A stretch of 64,000 nucleotides of DNA from Gammaproteobacteria bacterium (GTDB lineage: Bacteria; Pseudomonadota; Gammaproteobacteria; Steroidobacterales; JABDKV01), in the NCBI GenBank assembly GCA_029862165.1, contig JAOTXU010000015.1, positions 1 to 64,000 of the forward strand. Reading direction: 5' to 3'. Positions 51,468 to 58,671 of this stretch are shown here, piece after piece; position 1 is the stretch's first letter; the number at the start of each line of letters is the position of its first letter. The notes under the pieces were generated by a model, which saw nothing but the letters and a program-made list of their open reading frames with translations, was not told where the DNA came from and did no database searches. Made by a program: the position numbers and the translations under genes.

Positions 51468-51607
51468 AAGAGCCGCTTCCGCTCAGCGGATGCCAGTCCC
51501 ACAATGTGCGGCTCGTCACAGGCACGTTCCCTACTCTCAGGTGTAATGCTCTGGATATACCGGCAACCCGGCGGTATGCGCCGGGCTTGTCAACAGGGTT
51601 TGGGTCG

Positions 51608-52039
51608 ATGTTTGAGTTTCTGAAAAAATTCCGAAAGCAGGAGCAACCGCAGCAGTTGCCCGAGGCAACTGAAGTCTCGGGATTAACTGAACTCGAAGTT
51701 GCCAAAAAAATTGCCGATGTATTCCCGGGGATTAGTCATCTGGCGATCAATCTGACTATCACTGGCCCGGACAACGATGTCGAGCCAAGTCTGAACAATC
51801 GAAGTTTCGGACCGCAGTCCAGAGCATATTTCGTTTTTCGCTGCAAAAACGCTGATTGCGTTGACGGTGGATTCGATTTGCAGGATGACCTGCTGGCAGC
51901 CACCGACGAAGGTCGTAACGAGTTTAGCGGTCGACGACTTTGCCATGGTTGGCGCAACGCCAGCGTGGTCGGTCAGCAAAAATGCTACTACGAGCTCAAT
52001 TTCAGAGCTCACATCAGCTATTCCGTCGAACACGCCTGA
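51608..52039 (+). CDS. Unrecognised protein under c-di-GMP riboswitch control
   Basis: A 143-aa soluble protein. N-terminal amphipathic basic helix (FEFLKKFRKQEQPQ), then LTELEVAKKIADVFPGISHLAINLTI, a region with four Cys (79, 84, 112 and 126: FRCKNADCVDGGFDL, LCHGW, KCYYELNF) and C-terminal HISYSVEHA. Spacing of the Cys could form a zinc site. No known family recognised. I chose ATG 51608 because it is the first codon downstream of the riboswitch; earlier in-frame starts lie inside the leader. Confidence 0.8.
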   Translation: MFEFLKKFRKQEQPQQLPEATEVSGLTELEVAKKIADVFPGISHLAINLTITGPDNDVEPSLNNRSFGPQSRAYFVFRCKNADCVDGGFDLQDDLLAATDEGRNEFSGRRLCHGWRNASVVGQQKCYYELNFRAHISYSVEHA

Positions 52040-52105
52040 TCGTTTCCTGGGCCGCTCGGCCTATTCGTCATATCATCTGAAATCCCACCGTCGGGATAAC
52101 AGACA

Positions 52106-53431
52106 ATGAATGACCGTATAGCGGAACTCTATCTGACGCACCATGCAAGCTTGCACGCACGTCATGCCGAGGCCCTCACCACTACCGAATACGACTGGTT
52201 GATTGTCTACTCGGGCAAGTCCCACCCGGTGTTTCTCGACGACAGCTTTTGCCCGTTCCGTGCGAACCCGCACTTCAAGACCTGGGTGCCGCTGCCGGAT
52301 CATCAGGGCGGCGCCATAGTGGTAGGCCGCAGCGACACGCCGCGACTCGTTTATCTGCAACCGGAAGACTACTGGCACTCACCACCAGCCGATCCGGAGG
52401 GATACTGGCCGGCTCAGTTTGACCTGCGCATTGCACGCAGCGAACAGCAGGTTAGGGATGCATTGTCTGATCTGCCCGGTCGGATCGCTCTAATCGCCGA
52501 TCATACGGTGCCGGCCGACATTGCCAGTCTGGGCGAGCTCAACCCCCCGGCACTGATCAACCTGCTGCATTTTGCCCGTGCCACAAAGACCGAATACGAA
52601 GTCGAATGTATGCGGCGCGCTAATGCGATAGCCGTACAGGGACATCGTGCTGCCGAAAAAGCCTTTCGTAGTGGGGCATCGGAATTTGAAATCCATATGG
52701 ACTACTGCAGGGCCTGTGGTCAGGATCCCGATCAGCTTCCCTACGGTAATATTGTCGCACTCAATGGCCATGGTGCTGTGCTGCATTATTGTGAGTATCA
52801 ACACGACCACGACTCACCGCAGGCGTTCCTGATCGATGCTGGTGCCGCATTTAACGGTTATGCCGCTGACATCACGCGCACGTATTGTACGGCGGACAAC
52901 TTTTTCGCCGCCTTAATCGATTCTTTGGATCGCACACAGCAAACAATTTGCGAACGGGCAAAACCGGGTGTCGACTATGTCGATTTGCATCTCGAGGCCA
53001 ATACGCTGCTGGCCGCAGTGCTGATCGAGCATGGGGTATTAGGCTGTAGCGCCGAAACAGCGGTAGAGCTGGGCATCATGGCAACATTCTTCCCGCATGG
53101 ACTGGGGCATTACATCGGTGCACAGGTACACGACGTGGGCGGTCATCAGGCAACGCCAGAGGGAACACAACGCCCACCGCCCGATGATCATCCCTTTCTC
53201 AGGCTGACTCGAACCTTGCAGCCCGGAACAGTTTGCACGATAGAACCCGGTCTTTATTTTATAGACATGCTGTTGCAACAGTTACGGGCAAGCGATGCCG
53301 GCAAACAGGTCGCGTGGGATCGGGTGGCAGATTTTCGGCCCTTTGGCGGCGCACGGGTAGAAGACGACATTCACATCACCGCGACCGGTCATGAGAATCT
53401 CACCCGGGCACAGTTCGCTGCATTGCAATAG
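52106..53431 (+). CDS. pepQ: Xaa-Pro dipeptidase PepQ
   Basis: Prolidase of the M24 family, 441 aa (E. coli 443). The metal ligands are visible: two Asp in LIDAGAAFNGYAADITRTY, His in FFPHGLGHYIGAQVHD, Glu in CTIEPGLYF and Glu in GGARVEDDIHIT. N-terminal domain begins LYLTHHASLHARHAEAL. Cleaves dipeptides with C-terminal proline. The ribosome-binding site before ATG 52106 is weak. Confidence 0.94.
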   Translation: MNDRIAELYLTHHASLHARHAEALTTTEYDWLIVYSGKSHPVFLDDSFCPFRANPHFKTWVPLPDHQGGAIVVGRSDTPRLVYLQPEDYWHSPPADPEGYWPAQFDLRIARSEQQVRDALSDLPGRIALIADHTVPADIASLGELNPPALINLLHFARATKTEYEVECMRRANAIAVQGHRAAEKAFRSGASEFEIHMDYCRACGQDPDQLPYGNIVALNGHGAVLHYCEYQHDHDSPQAFLIDAGAAFNGYAADITRTYCTADNFFAALIDSLDRTQQTICERAKPGVDYVDLHLEANTLLAAVLIEHGVLGCSAETAVELGIMATFFPHGLGHYIGAQVHDVGGHQATPEGTQRPPPDDHPFLRLTRTLQPGTVCTIEPGLYFIDMLLQQLRASDAGKQVAWDRVADFRPFGGARVEDDIHITATGHENLTRAQFAALQ

Positions 53432-53459
53432 CCATCCGGACTAGACAAATTCACAGATC

Positions 53460-54005
53460 TTGGCTTCAATCAACGTCGTGTCCACGATCCAGTACAAATC
53501 GATTCTCCTGACAGCGCTGGTCTTGCCGCTCACTACGCTGGCCGATTCGGCAGACAACATGCGCACGCGCTTCGATCGCACGCCTGCGAAAAAGATCCTG
53601 GTGGAGAAATCGAAACGCCGGCTGACGATGGTGCTGGCCGATGGGCGCGAGAAGAACTTTCGCATCTCGCTTGGCGGTCAACCCCGCGGCCATAAATGGC
53701 GCCAGGGTGATTCGCGCACTCCCGAAGGTACATATGCTATCGACTTCAAAAACGTCGACAGTGAGTATTATCTCTCAATGCGGATTTCCTATCCCAGCGA
53801 AGAGGACCTTCGTACTGCAGAGCGACTCGGCGTAAAACCGGGCGGCCAGATCATGATTCACGGTTACCCAAATGATGCCCAACCGCCATACGAGGATTAT
53901 CGCAATCGCGATTGGACCGATGGCTGTATCGGCGTGAGCAACACCGCAATGCAGGAAATCTGGCTGGCCGTTCGTGAAAAAACGCCCGTCACCATCACGC
54001 CCTGA
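53460..54005 (+). CDS. L,D-transpeptidase (YkuD domain) protein
   Basis: A 181-aa exported protein: short signal (STIQYKSILLTALVLPLTTLA), then YkuD catalytic domain with IMIHGYPND and DWTDGCIGVSN (nucleophile Cys). Probable role in non-classical 3-3 or lipoprotein cross-links to peptidoglycan. Start TTG 53460 or GTG 53478; no clear ribosome-binding site. Confidence 0.87.
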   Translation: MASINVVSTIQYKSILLTALVLPLTTLADSADNMRTRFDRTPAKKILVEKSKRRLTMVLADGREKNFRISLGGQPRGHKWRQGDSRTPEGTYAIDFKNVDSEYYLSMRISYPSEEDLRTAERLGVKPGGQIMIHGYPNDAQPPYEDYRNRDWTDGCIGVSNTAMQEIWLAVREKTPVTITP

Positions 54006-54163
54006 TTCGCCGCACGATGCCGCTTGTTCGTTAGCACCGGTCATTCAGTGTGCCCGGCATCGCTTTCAGAACGGTTGTTATACGCCGATTTTCAGCTACC
54101 CTTAGTAGTGCCTTGGGGCTCCTGCTCAGGTTTTTCGGTTCCGATCGAAAAAGGAGGCTTGTA

Positions 54164-55510
54164 ATGGAAGTTCGCCGGCTGACTGGTGCTATTGTCGCTT
54201 CTATTGTGGGAGCGTTTTCTATCACCGGGTGCCAAACAGTACCACCACCTGAAGATGATCTGGAACGACTCGGCGAGGACATCTTCTTTAACGAAACATT
54301 TGCTGGTAATGGCCGCACCTGCGGCACGTGTCATAGAGCTGAAGAAAATTTTGCCTTGTCGCCGGCGTTTATTGCGACATTGCCAGCGGATGATCCACTC
54401 TTTGTAGCCGAGACCAACCCAAACCTGGCGGATAATTTTGAAAACCCGGAATTGATGCGAAAATTTGCATTGATACTGGAAAACCAGGACGGGTTTGGTG
54501 ATCTACCCAACAACTTCAACATGCGCGGCATTCCACATACATTGGCACTACCGACATCTATAGCGAGCGCGGACGGTCCACGCACCGGCTGGAGCGGTGA
54601 TGGTGCTCCCGGCGATGGCACTTTGCGATCGTTTGCCGTGGGCGCAGTGATTCAGCATTTCACGCTTTCCACTAATCGTATTGCCGATGTCGATTTTCGA
54701 TTACCAACGGAAACCGAACTCGATGCCCTCGAGACATTTCAGCTTTCACTGGGGCGGCAGGAGGAGCTCGACCTGCCGCTGGCTTTGACGGGCGATGTCG
54801 CACGTCGTGGTCAGGAAATATTCCTCGATAATGGGTTAGGCAAGTGCAACGCATGTCACTTCAACGCCGGCGCTAATGGCGACCCGGTTATTTTTGGCGA
54901 TGCGGGAAATCTCAACTTCAACACTGGTGTCGAAGATCTGCCGGACCAACCCGCCGATTTGACCGGTCAAATGAATCCGCCGGACGACGGCTTTGGAAAT
55001 CCTGGTATCGGCGAGTTCAACACACCAACCCTGATCGAGGCGGCCGATACCGGTCCGTTTTTCCACAACAATTCCGTTGAGACCATCGAGGGTGCAGTCG
55101 CTTTCTATAATGGCGAGTCGTTCAATAACTCGCCGGCCGGACAGCTGCTTTCGGGTGCGACCGGCAGCGGTATTAATTTGGACGCGACCCAGGTCGTTGA
55201 GGTCGCCGCTTTTCTGCGTGTTATTAACAGCCTTGAGAATATCCGCGAAAGCATCGATCTGATACAACGCAGTGAAAACATTCGCGGGTCCAACCGACTG
55301 CGCAAGATCGAGCTGCTGGAACGGGCCTCGGCAGAGACCCATGATGCTATCCAGGTGCTGGTCGGCGGCGGTCTACATCCGAGCGCGGTCAAATCGCTCA
55401 ATCAGGCCAGACTGGCAATCGATACCGTATTGCGCCGCCATACCAGCGGCTACATTGCCGACGCGCTGGATGCACTGTCTGCCGCCCGTGACAAGTTAGT
55501 CGGAACATAG
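54164..55510 (+). CDS. MauG/CcpA-like di-haem cytochrome c lipoprotein
   Basis: A 448-aa exported lipoprotein (lipobox FSITGC, Cys23) with two haem c sites, CGTCH (Cys53) and CNACH (Cys228), and family segments FFNETFAGNGRTCGTCH, NMRGIPHTL, GEFNTPTLIEAADTGPFFHNNSVETIEGAV. Member of the bacterial di-haem peroxidase/MauG family; substrate unknown. The C-terminal ~90 residues form a helical extension. ATG 54164 has AAGGAGG 7 nt upstream, a strong site. Confidence 0.92.
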   Translation: MEVRRLTGAIVASIVGAFSITGCQTVPPPEDDLERLGEDIFFNETFAGNGRTCGTCHRAEENFALSPAFIATLPADDPLFVAETNPNLADNFENPELMRKFALILENQDGFGDLPNNFNMRGIPHTLALPTSIASADGPRTGWSGDGAPGDGTLRSFAVGAVIQHFTLSTNRIADVDFRLPTETELDALETFQLSLGRQEELDLPLALTGDVARRGQEIFLDNGLGKCNACHFNAGANGDPVIFGDAGNLNFNTGVEDLPDQPADLTGQMNPPDDGFGNPGIGEFNTPTLIEAADTGPFFHNNSVETIEGAVAFYNGESFNNSPAGQLLSGATGSGINLDATQVVEVAAFLRVINSLENIRESIDLIQRSENIRGSNRLRKIELLERASAETHDAIQVLVGGGLHPSAVKSLNQARLAIDTVLRRHTSGYIADALDALSAARDKLVGT

Positions 55511-55520
55511 GAGCATCAAC

Positions 55521-55898
55521 ATGACCAAAGTAGTCTTACAAAGCGTCTTGATAATGCTCGGATTGACTTTTATCGGTTCCGTGTACGGCCATCCTGCGAC
55601 CGAGAGATATATTCCAATCGGTTACTGGGTGAGTGTCGCTGACGGCTATACGTACATGGGAGAGATAAAATCCCACGACGCCGCGGTCCAATCGATGACC
55701 GTCGAAGGATCATCCGGTTACAAAACCGTGGCGATCACAAAACAAACCAAAGTTTGGCTCGATCGTTCCAAATTGAAACTCACGAACCTGAAAGGCAGTT
55801 ACAGCGACTGCCGCGAAGGACGTACGGTCGAGGTGAAATTCAAAGACGACAGCGACACCGAAGCAGAATGGGTGAAGGTCAGGATCACTACCCGCTAA
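55521..55898 (+). CDS. Small periplasmic protein
   Basis: A 125-aa exported protein: signal peptide (VLQSVLIMLGLTFIGSVYG), then a beta-rich domain (YWVSVADGYTYMGEIKSHD; VEVKFKDDSDTEAEWVKVRI). Not recognised. GGAG sits 8 nt before the ATG, and the gene is 10 bp from the di-haem protein, so the two are probably cotranscribed. Confidence 0.72.
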   Translation: MTKVVLQSVLIMLGLTFIGSVYGHPATERYIPIGYWVSVADGYTYMGEIKSHDAAVQSMTVEGSSGYKTVAITKQTKVWLDRSKLKLTNLKGSYSDCREGRTVEVKFKDDSDTEAEWVKVRITTR

Positions 55899-55985
55899 GG
55901 ATTGCAGAAGTCCTGGCCGCGGCCGGCCGCTCGAATATAGAACCGTAGCGGGAACGGGAACATCTGATGTCAGACTAGGCAGTGA

Positions 55986-57518
55986 TCATGCTTTCTGCAT
56001 TTGTTGCTGGAACGTGATCGCGATGAATTCCGCCGGGCGAGTGGGCGCGACGAGAATGGTGATTCTCAGGATTCCTTCCAGTATGTCGTCGGGTGTCATC
56101 GTTTCACCGAGTCCGACTTGCACGCTAAAAGCGTCATCCGGCGTGGCACCTGCGAGACCACCACGCTTCCAAATGCCGGTGAGGAAGTTTCTGGCCAGGT
56201 TCTTCACCGTAATCCAGGTGTTGGCATCGTTGGGTTCGAAGACCACCGTCTTGATAGCCAGTTTCAGCGATTGTTCCAGCATAATTAAGGTGCGGCGCAC
56301 GTTGATGTAACGCCAGTCCAGGCTATTACCGTCAAGTGTGCGCGCGCCCCAGACCAGGGTGCCTTCGCCGGGGAAGCTACGAATCGCGTTGACCGATTTA
56401 CCCTGAGGAGTGACGTTCAGATCTTCCTGCTCGTCGTGCGAAATGTTGACGGCCGGCCGGATGACACCGTTAAGGCTTACGTTGGCAGGCGCTTTCCAGA
56501 CTCCGCGTGTGTTGTCGACCATCGTATAGACGCCGGCCAGAGCGCCGCTGGGAGGCAGCAGATTCACCGAGCTTTTGATGGCGTGCAACAGACTCTTATA
56601 CGCCGGACTCATCGCGATCAGGCTCTTGTTGAGTAGTTTTTCGTTAGCTTCAATATCCTTCTGTTCTTCTACTGACCAGCTTTTACCATCCAGTTTGCCG
56701 ATCAGCTCGGCCTGCTGTTCCTGCTTTCCGGGCTCCGGCGTTTCGCCAATACCCAGCTCTGCCTTCATTAGTGCCTGCAGCGTTGCGCGGGTGGCCTTAT
56801 CGAAGCTCTTAACGCCCAGATCGCTGTCTTGCACAATCGTTGTCTCGATCCAGGGATAATAGGCTGCTGCATAGTCCAGATCGTCGTTACCGAGCTTGCT
56901 ACGGAAGGCCGTGATGCAATCAGGCTCTTCTGCGCGATCCTTGTAGCCATCATGAACATCGAGTATCGAGACACGGCTCTGCATCTCGCGGCAGTGTTTT
57001 ATGCTCTGTTGCTGAACGCCGATACAATCGTCTACAGCAAGCAAAACGGCATCGGGCACGACGACCATCGTCGGCTCCTGTTCGGTGACGAGTGTTTCAA
57101 ATCCATCTTTCAACTTGTCCGCTTCAGGCGCGCCGCTGTAGTCGCCAATCGATACGATGTAGCACGGTCCTCCGCCATTTTGATAAAAAAGCAGCATGCT
57201 CCAGTAAAGATTGTATGCCTGGCTCTTTCGCTCGAGTATGTATTCTTTATCGCCTTGCCGTACGACCGTATCTGCAGTCGAGCCCACCGGTTTTTCGCTT
57301 AGCGCATAGCTGATCGGTGGACCAGAACCAAAATGATCGTGGTATTCGGTCATCGATGTAATACGGCGAGGTGTGTTGTGTAACGTCTTGTCCTTGTTGA
57401 CCGCTTTTTCCGTGTAGCCGACAAAAGCTGGCACAGCGGTAGCAACTTCAACGACGGAATTTGGGAGGGCGCCTTTCTCTACGATGTAGACGCCTGGCGT
57501 TTGCCTGACCTTTGACAT
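55986..57518 (-). CDS. Contractile tail sheath protein (orphan)
   Basis: A 510-aa phage/eCIS-type tail sheath protein: QTPGVYIVEKGALPNSVVEVATAVPAFVGYTEKA, YWSMLLFYQNGGGPCYIVSIGDY and the conserved C-terminus FLTGIWKRGGLAGATPDDAFSVQVGLGETMTPDDILEGILRI, PAEFIAITFQQQM. No tube, baseplate, spike or ATPase gene is nearby. AGAGGA precedes ATG 57518. Confidence 0.9.
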   Translation of the reverse strand: MSKVRQTPGVYIVEKGALPNSVVEVATAVPAFVGYTEKAVNKDKTLHNTPRRITSMTEYHDHFGSGPPISYALSEKPVGSTADTVVRQGDKEYILERKSQAYNLYWSMLLFYQNGGGPCYIVSIGDYSGAPEADKLKDGFETLVTEQEPTMVVVPDAVLLAVDDCIGVQQQSIKHCREMQSRVSILDVHDGYKDRAEEPDCITAFRSKLGNDDLDYAAAYYPWIETTIVQDSDLGVKSFDKATRATLQALMKAELGIGETPEPGKQEQQAELIGKLDGKSWSVEEQKDIEANEKLLNKSLIAMSPAYKSLLHAIKSSVNLLPPSGALAGVYTMVDNTRGVWKAPANVSLNGVIRPAVNISHDEQEDLNVTPQGKSVNAIRSFPGEGTLVWGARTLDGNSLDWRYINVRRTLIMLEQSLKLAIKTVVFEPNDANTWITVKNLARNFLTGIWKRGGLAGATPDDAFSVQVGLGETMTPDDILEGILRITILVAPTRPAEFIAITFQQQMQKA

Positions 57519-57574
57519 GGCGTTTTCCTCTTAAGCGAACAAAGATATCAGAGACCAATGCCTCTTGCCCGTAG

Positions 57575-57611
57575 TCTTTGCGAGGAGCACCGCGACGAAG
57601 CAATATCGTTC
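57575..57611. repeat. Possible dispersed palindromic repeat
   Basis: The segment TCTTTGCGAGGAGC…GCGACGAAGCAAT resembles the widely scattered 'TTGCGAGGAGC/GACGAAGCAA' palindromic repeats of several proteobacteria. Lies between the sheath gene and the toxin gene. The family identity is from memory only. Confidence 0.4.
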
Positions 57612-57622
57612 CGTGCAGAAGC

Positions 57623-57889
57623 TTACTTGCTGCGGTAGATATTTTTGCGATCGCCAATTTTGATTACGTGAACAATCAGCACCGTATCCTCGATCGTGTA
57701 GAGAATACGGTAGCGGCCCTGTCGGATGCGGTAACGCTCGCGGCCTGACAGCTTCAACGCTCCGGGGGGTCTAGGATTGTCAGCCAGTGATTCGATTCGA
57801 CTGATAATGCGTCGCCGATCTGCCTTCGTGGCGACTGATTCAAGTTCTTTGCGGGCCGACCTCTTTATCCGCAGGCTATATCTTGCCAC
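57623..57889 (-). CDS. RelE/ParE-family toxin
   Basis: An 88-aa mRNA-interferase/ParE-fold protein: YSLRIKRSARKELESV, RIISRIESLADNPRPPGALKLSGRERYRIRQGRYRILYTIEDTVLIVHVIKIGDRKNIY. The basic residues in RYRIRQGRYRILY fit RelE. GTG 57889. Overlaps the antitoxin gene by 14 bp. Confidence 0.93.
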   Translation of the reverse strand: MARYSLRIKRSARKELESVATKADRRRIISRIESLADNPRPPGALKLSGRERYRIRQGRYRILYTIEDTVLIVHVIKIGDRKNIYRSK

Positions 57890-58112
57890 GTCGTTTCAGA
57901 TCCTTGACGACGTCCTCGAATGCATAGTCTGCTTCCTTCTCCCGAACTTCGAATGCTTCAATGTCACTGGCGTCTTCTGCAAGCGCGGCCTTGACAGCCT
58001 CGTTCACAAGCTCGGAAATGCTGCGATCCGTTTCAGCCGATTTGAGACGAAGTGCACGATGCAGGAGCGGATCAAAGTAGACGGTAGCTCTTTTCAAGGT
58101 AGATTCACTCAT
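57876..58112 (-). CDS. RHH-type antitoxin
   Basis: A 78-aa protein: N-terminal ribbon-helix-helix (LKRATVYFDPLLHRALRLKSAETDRSISELVNEAVKAAL) and an acidic C-terminal tail for toxin binding (ASDIEAFEVREKEADYAFEDVV). First gene of the pair. A perfect inverted repeat 18 bp upstream of the ATG is a likely operator. Confidence 0.93.
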   Translation of the reverse strand: MSESTLKRATVYFDPLLHRALRLKSAETDRSISELVNEAVKAALAEDASDIEAFEVREKEADYAFEDVVKDLKRRGKI

Positions 58113-58129
58113 CGCAAAAGGGTAGCGCT

Positions 58130-58147
58130 TTGACGTTAAGACGTCAA
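58130..58147. promoter_or_regulatory. Predicted antitoxin operator
   Basis: Perfect inverted repeat TTGACGT (58130–58136), spacer TAAG, ACGTCAA (58141–58147). It lies upstream of the antitoxin ATG, where RHH antitoxins usually bind and autorepress. A -35-like TTGAC on the minus strand overlaps it. Confidence 0.6.
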
Positions 58148-58671
58148 CTTGCTAATAAGAACAATGCTGAGTTGGACGGAGCCGGCCAAACGGGCCGCCC
58201 AAAACCATCCCTTAGGAGATTCTACGGCATCGTCGCGGACGACTGGAGTGGGCTGTTTCCAGCCACAACTGTAGGTTGCCTCATAAGCCGACACCTCGCA
58301 TACCGTGTGCAAGTTGTTGGCTTCGTGCATTTTCAAACGGAACCGCAATGCTGAGCGAACTCGCAAATTACTTTGGCGGGGCGCCCGAAGTAATCTCACG
58401 TGGCATTGCCCGCTACGGTGGCGCTGGCTCGCCAACCCGCAACAAACAAATAGTCAAATAAGTCAGTGCCGGCACCCAGCCTCTCGGCACCGTTTGCCAC
58501 AAGCGGTCATTTGGGAAATGTACTCTGACCCCATTTCCCCCAAAGGTGTTCGATCCCGATTTCAGAGCCGCGGCAGAGCTGCAGGAGCCGCTGCCCGCGG
58601 GGTGGAAGAATACGCTTGTCAGCATCGTTGCCAGTCAGCTATAAACTACGACAACAAATGAGGTAGTAATC
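58148..58671. other. Gene-poor region with repeat remnants
   Basis: No convincing gene. Short frames such as 58276–58461 have no recognisable domain. A hairpin GGGAAATG / CATTTCCC (58513–58539) encloses TACTCTGACC, like the 'GGGGTCAGAGTACATTT' sequences commonly near REP-associated tyrosine transposases. The rest, about 58160–58460, may be a decayed element. Confidence 0.4.

Noticed and set aside
58276-58461. 61-codon frame in the gap after the toxin–antitoxin pair
   Set aside because: No recognisable domain and an untypical N-terminus; probably a decayed element.
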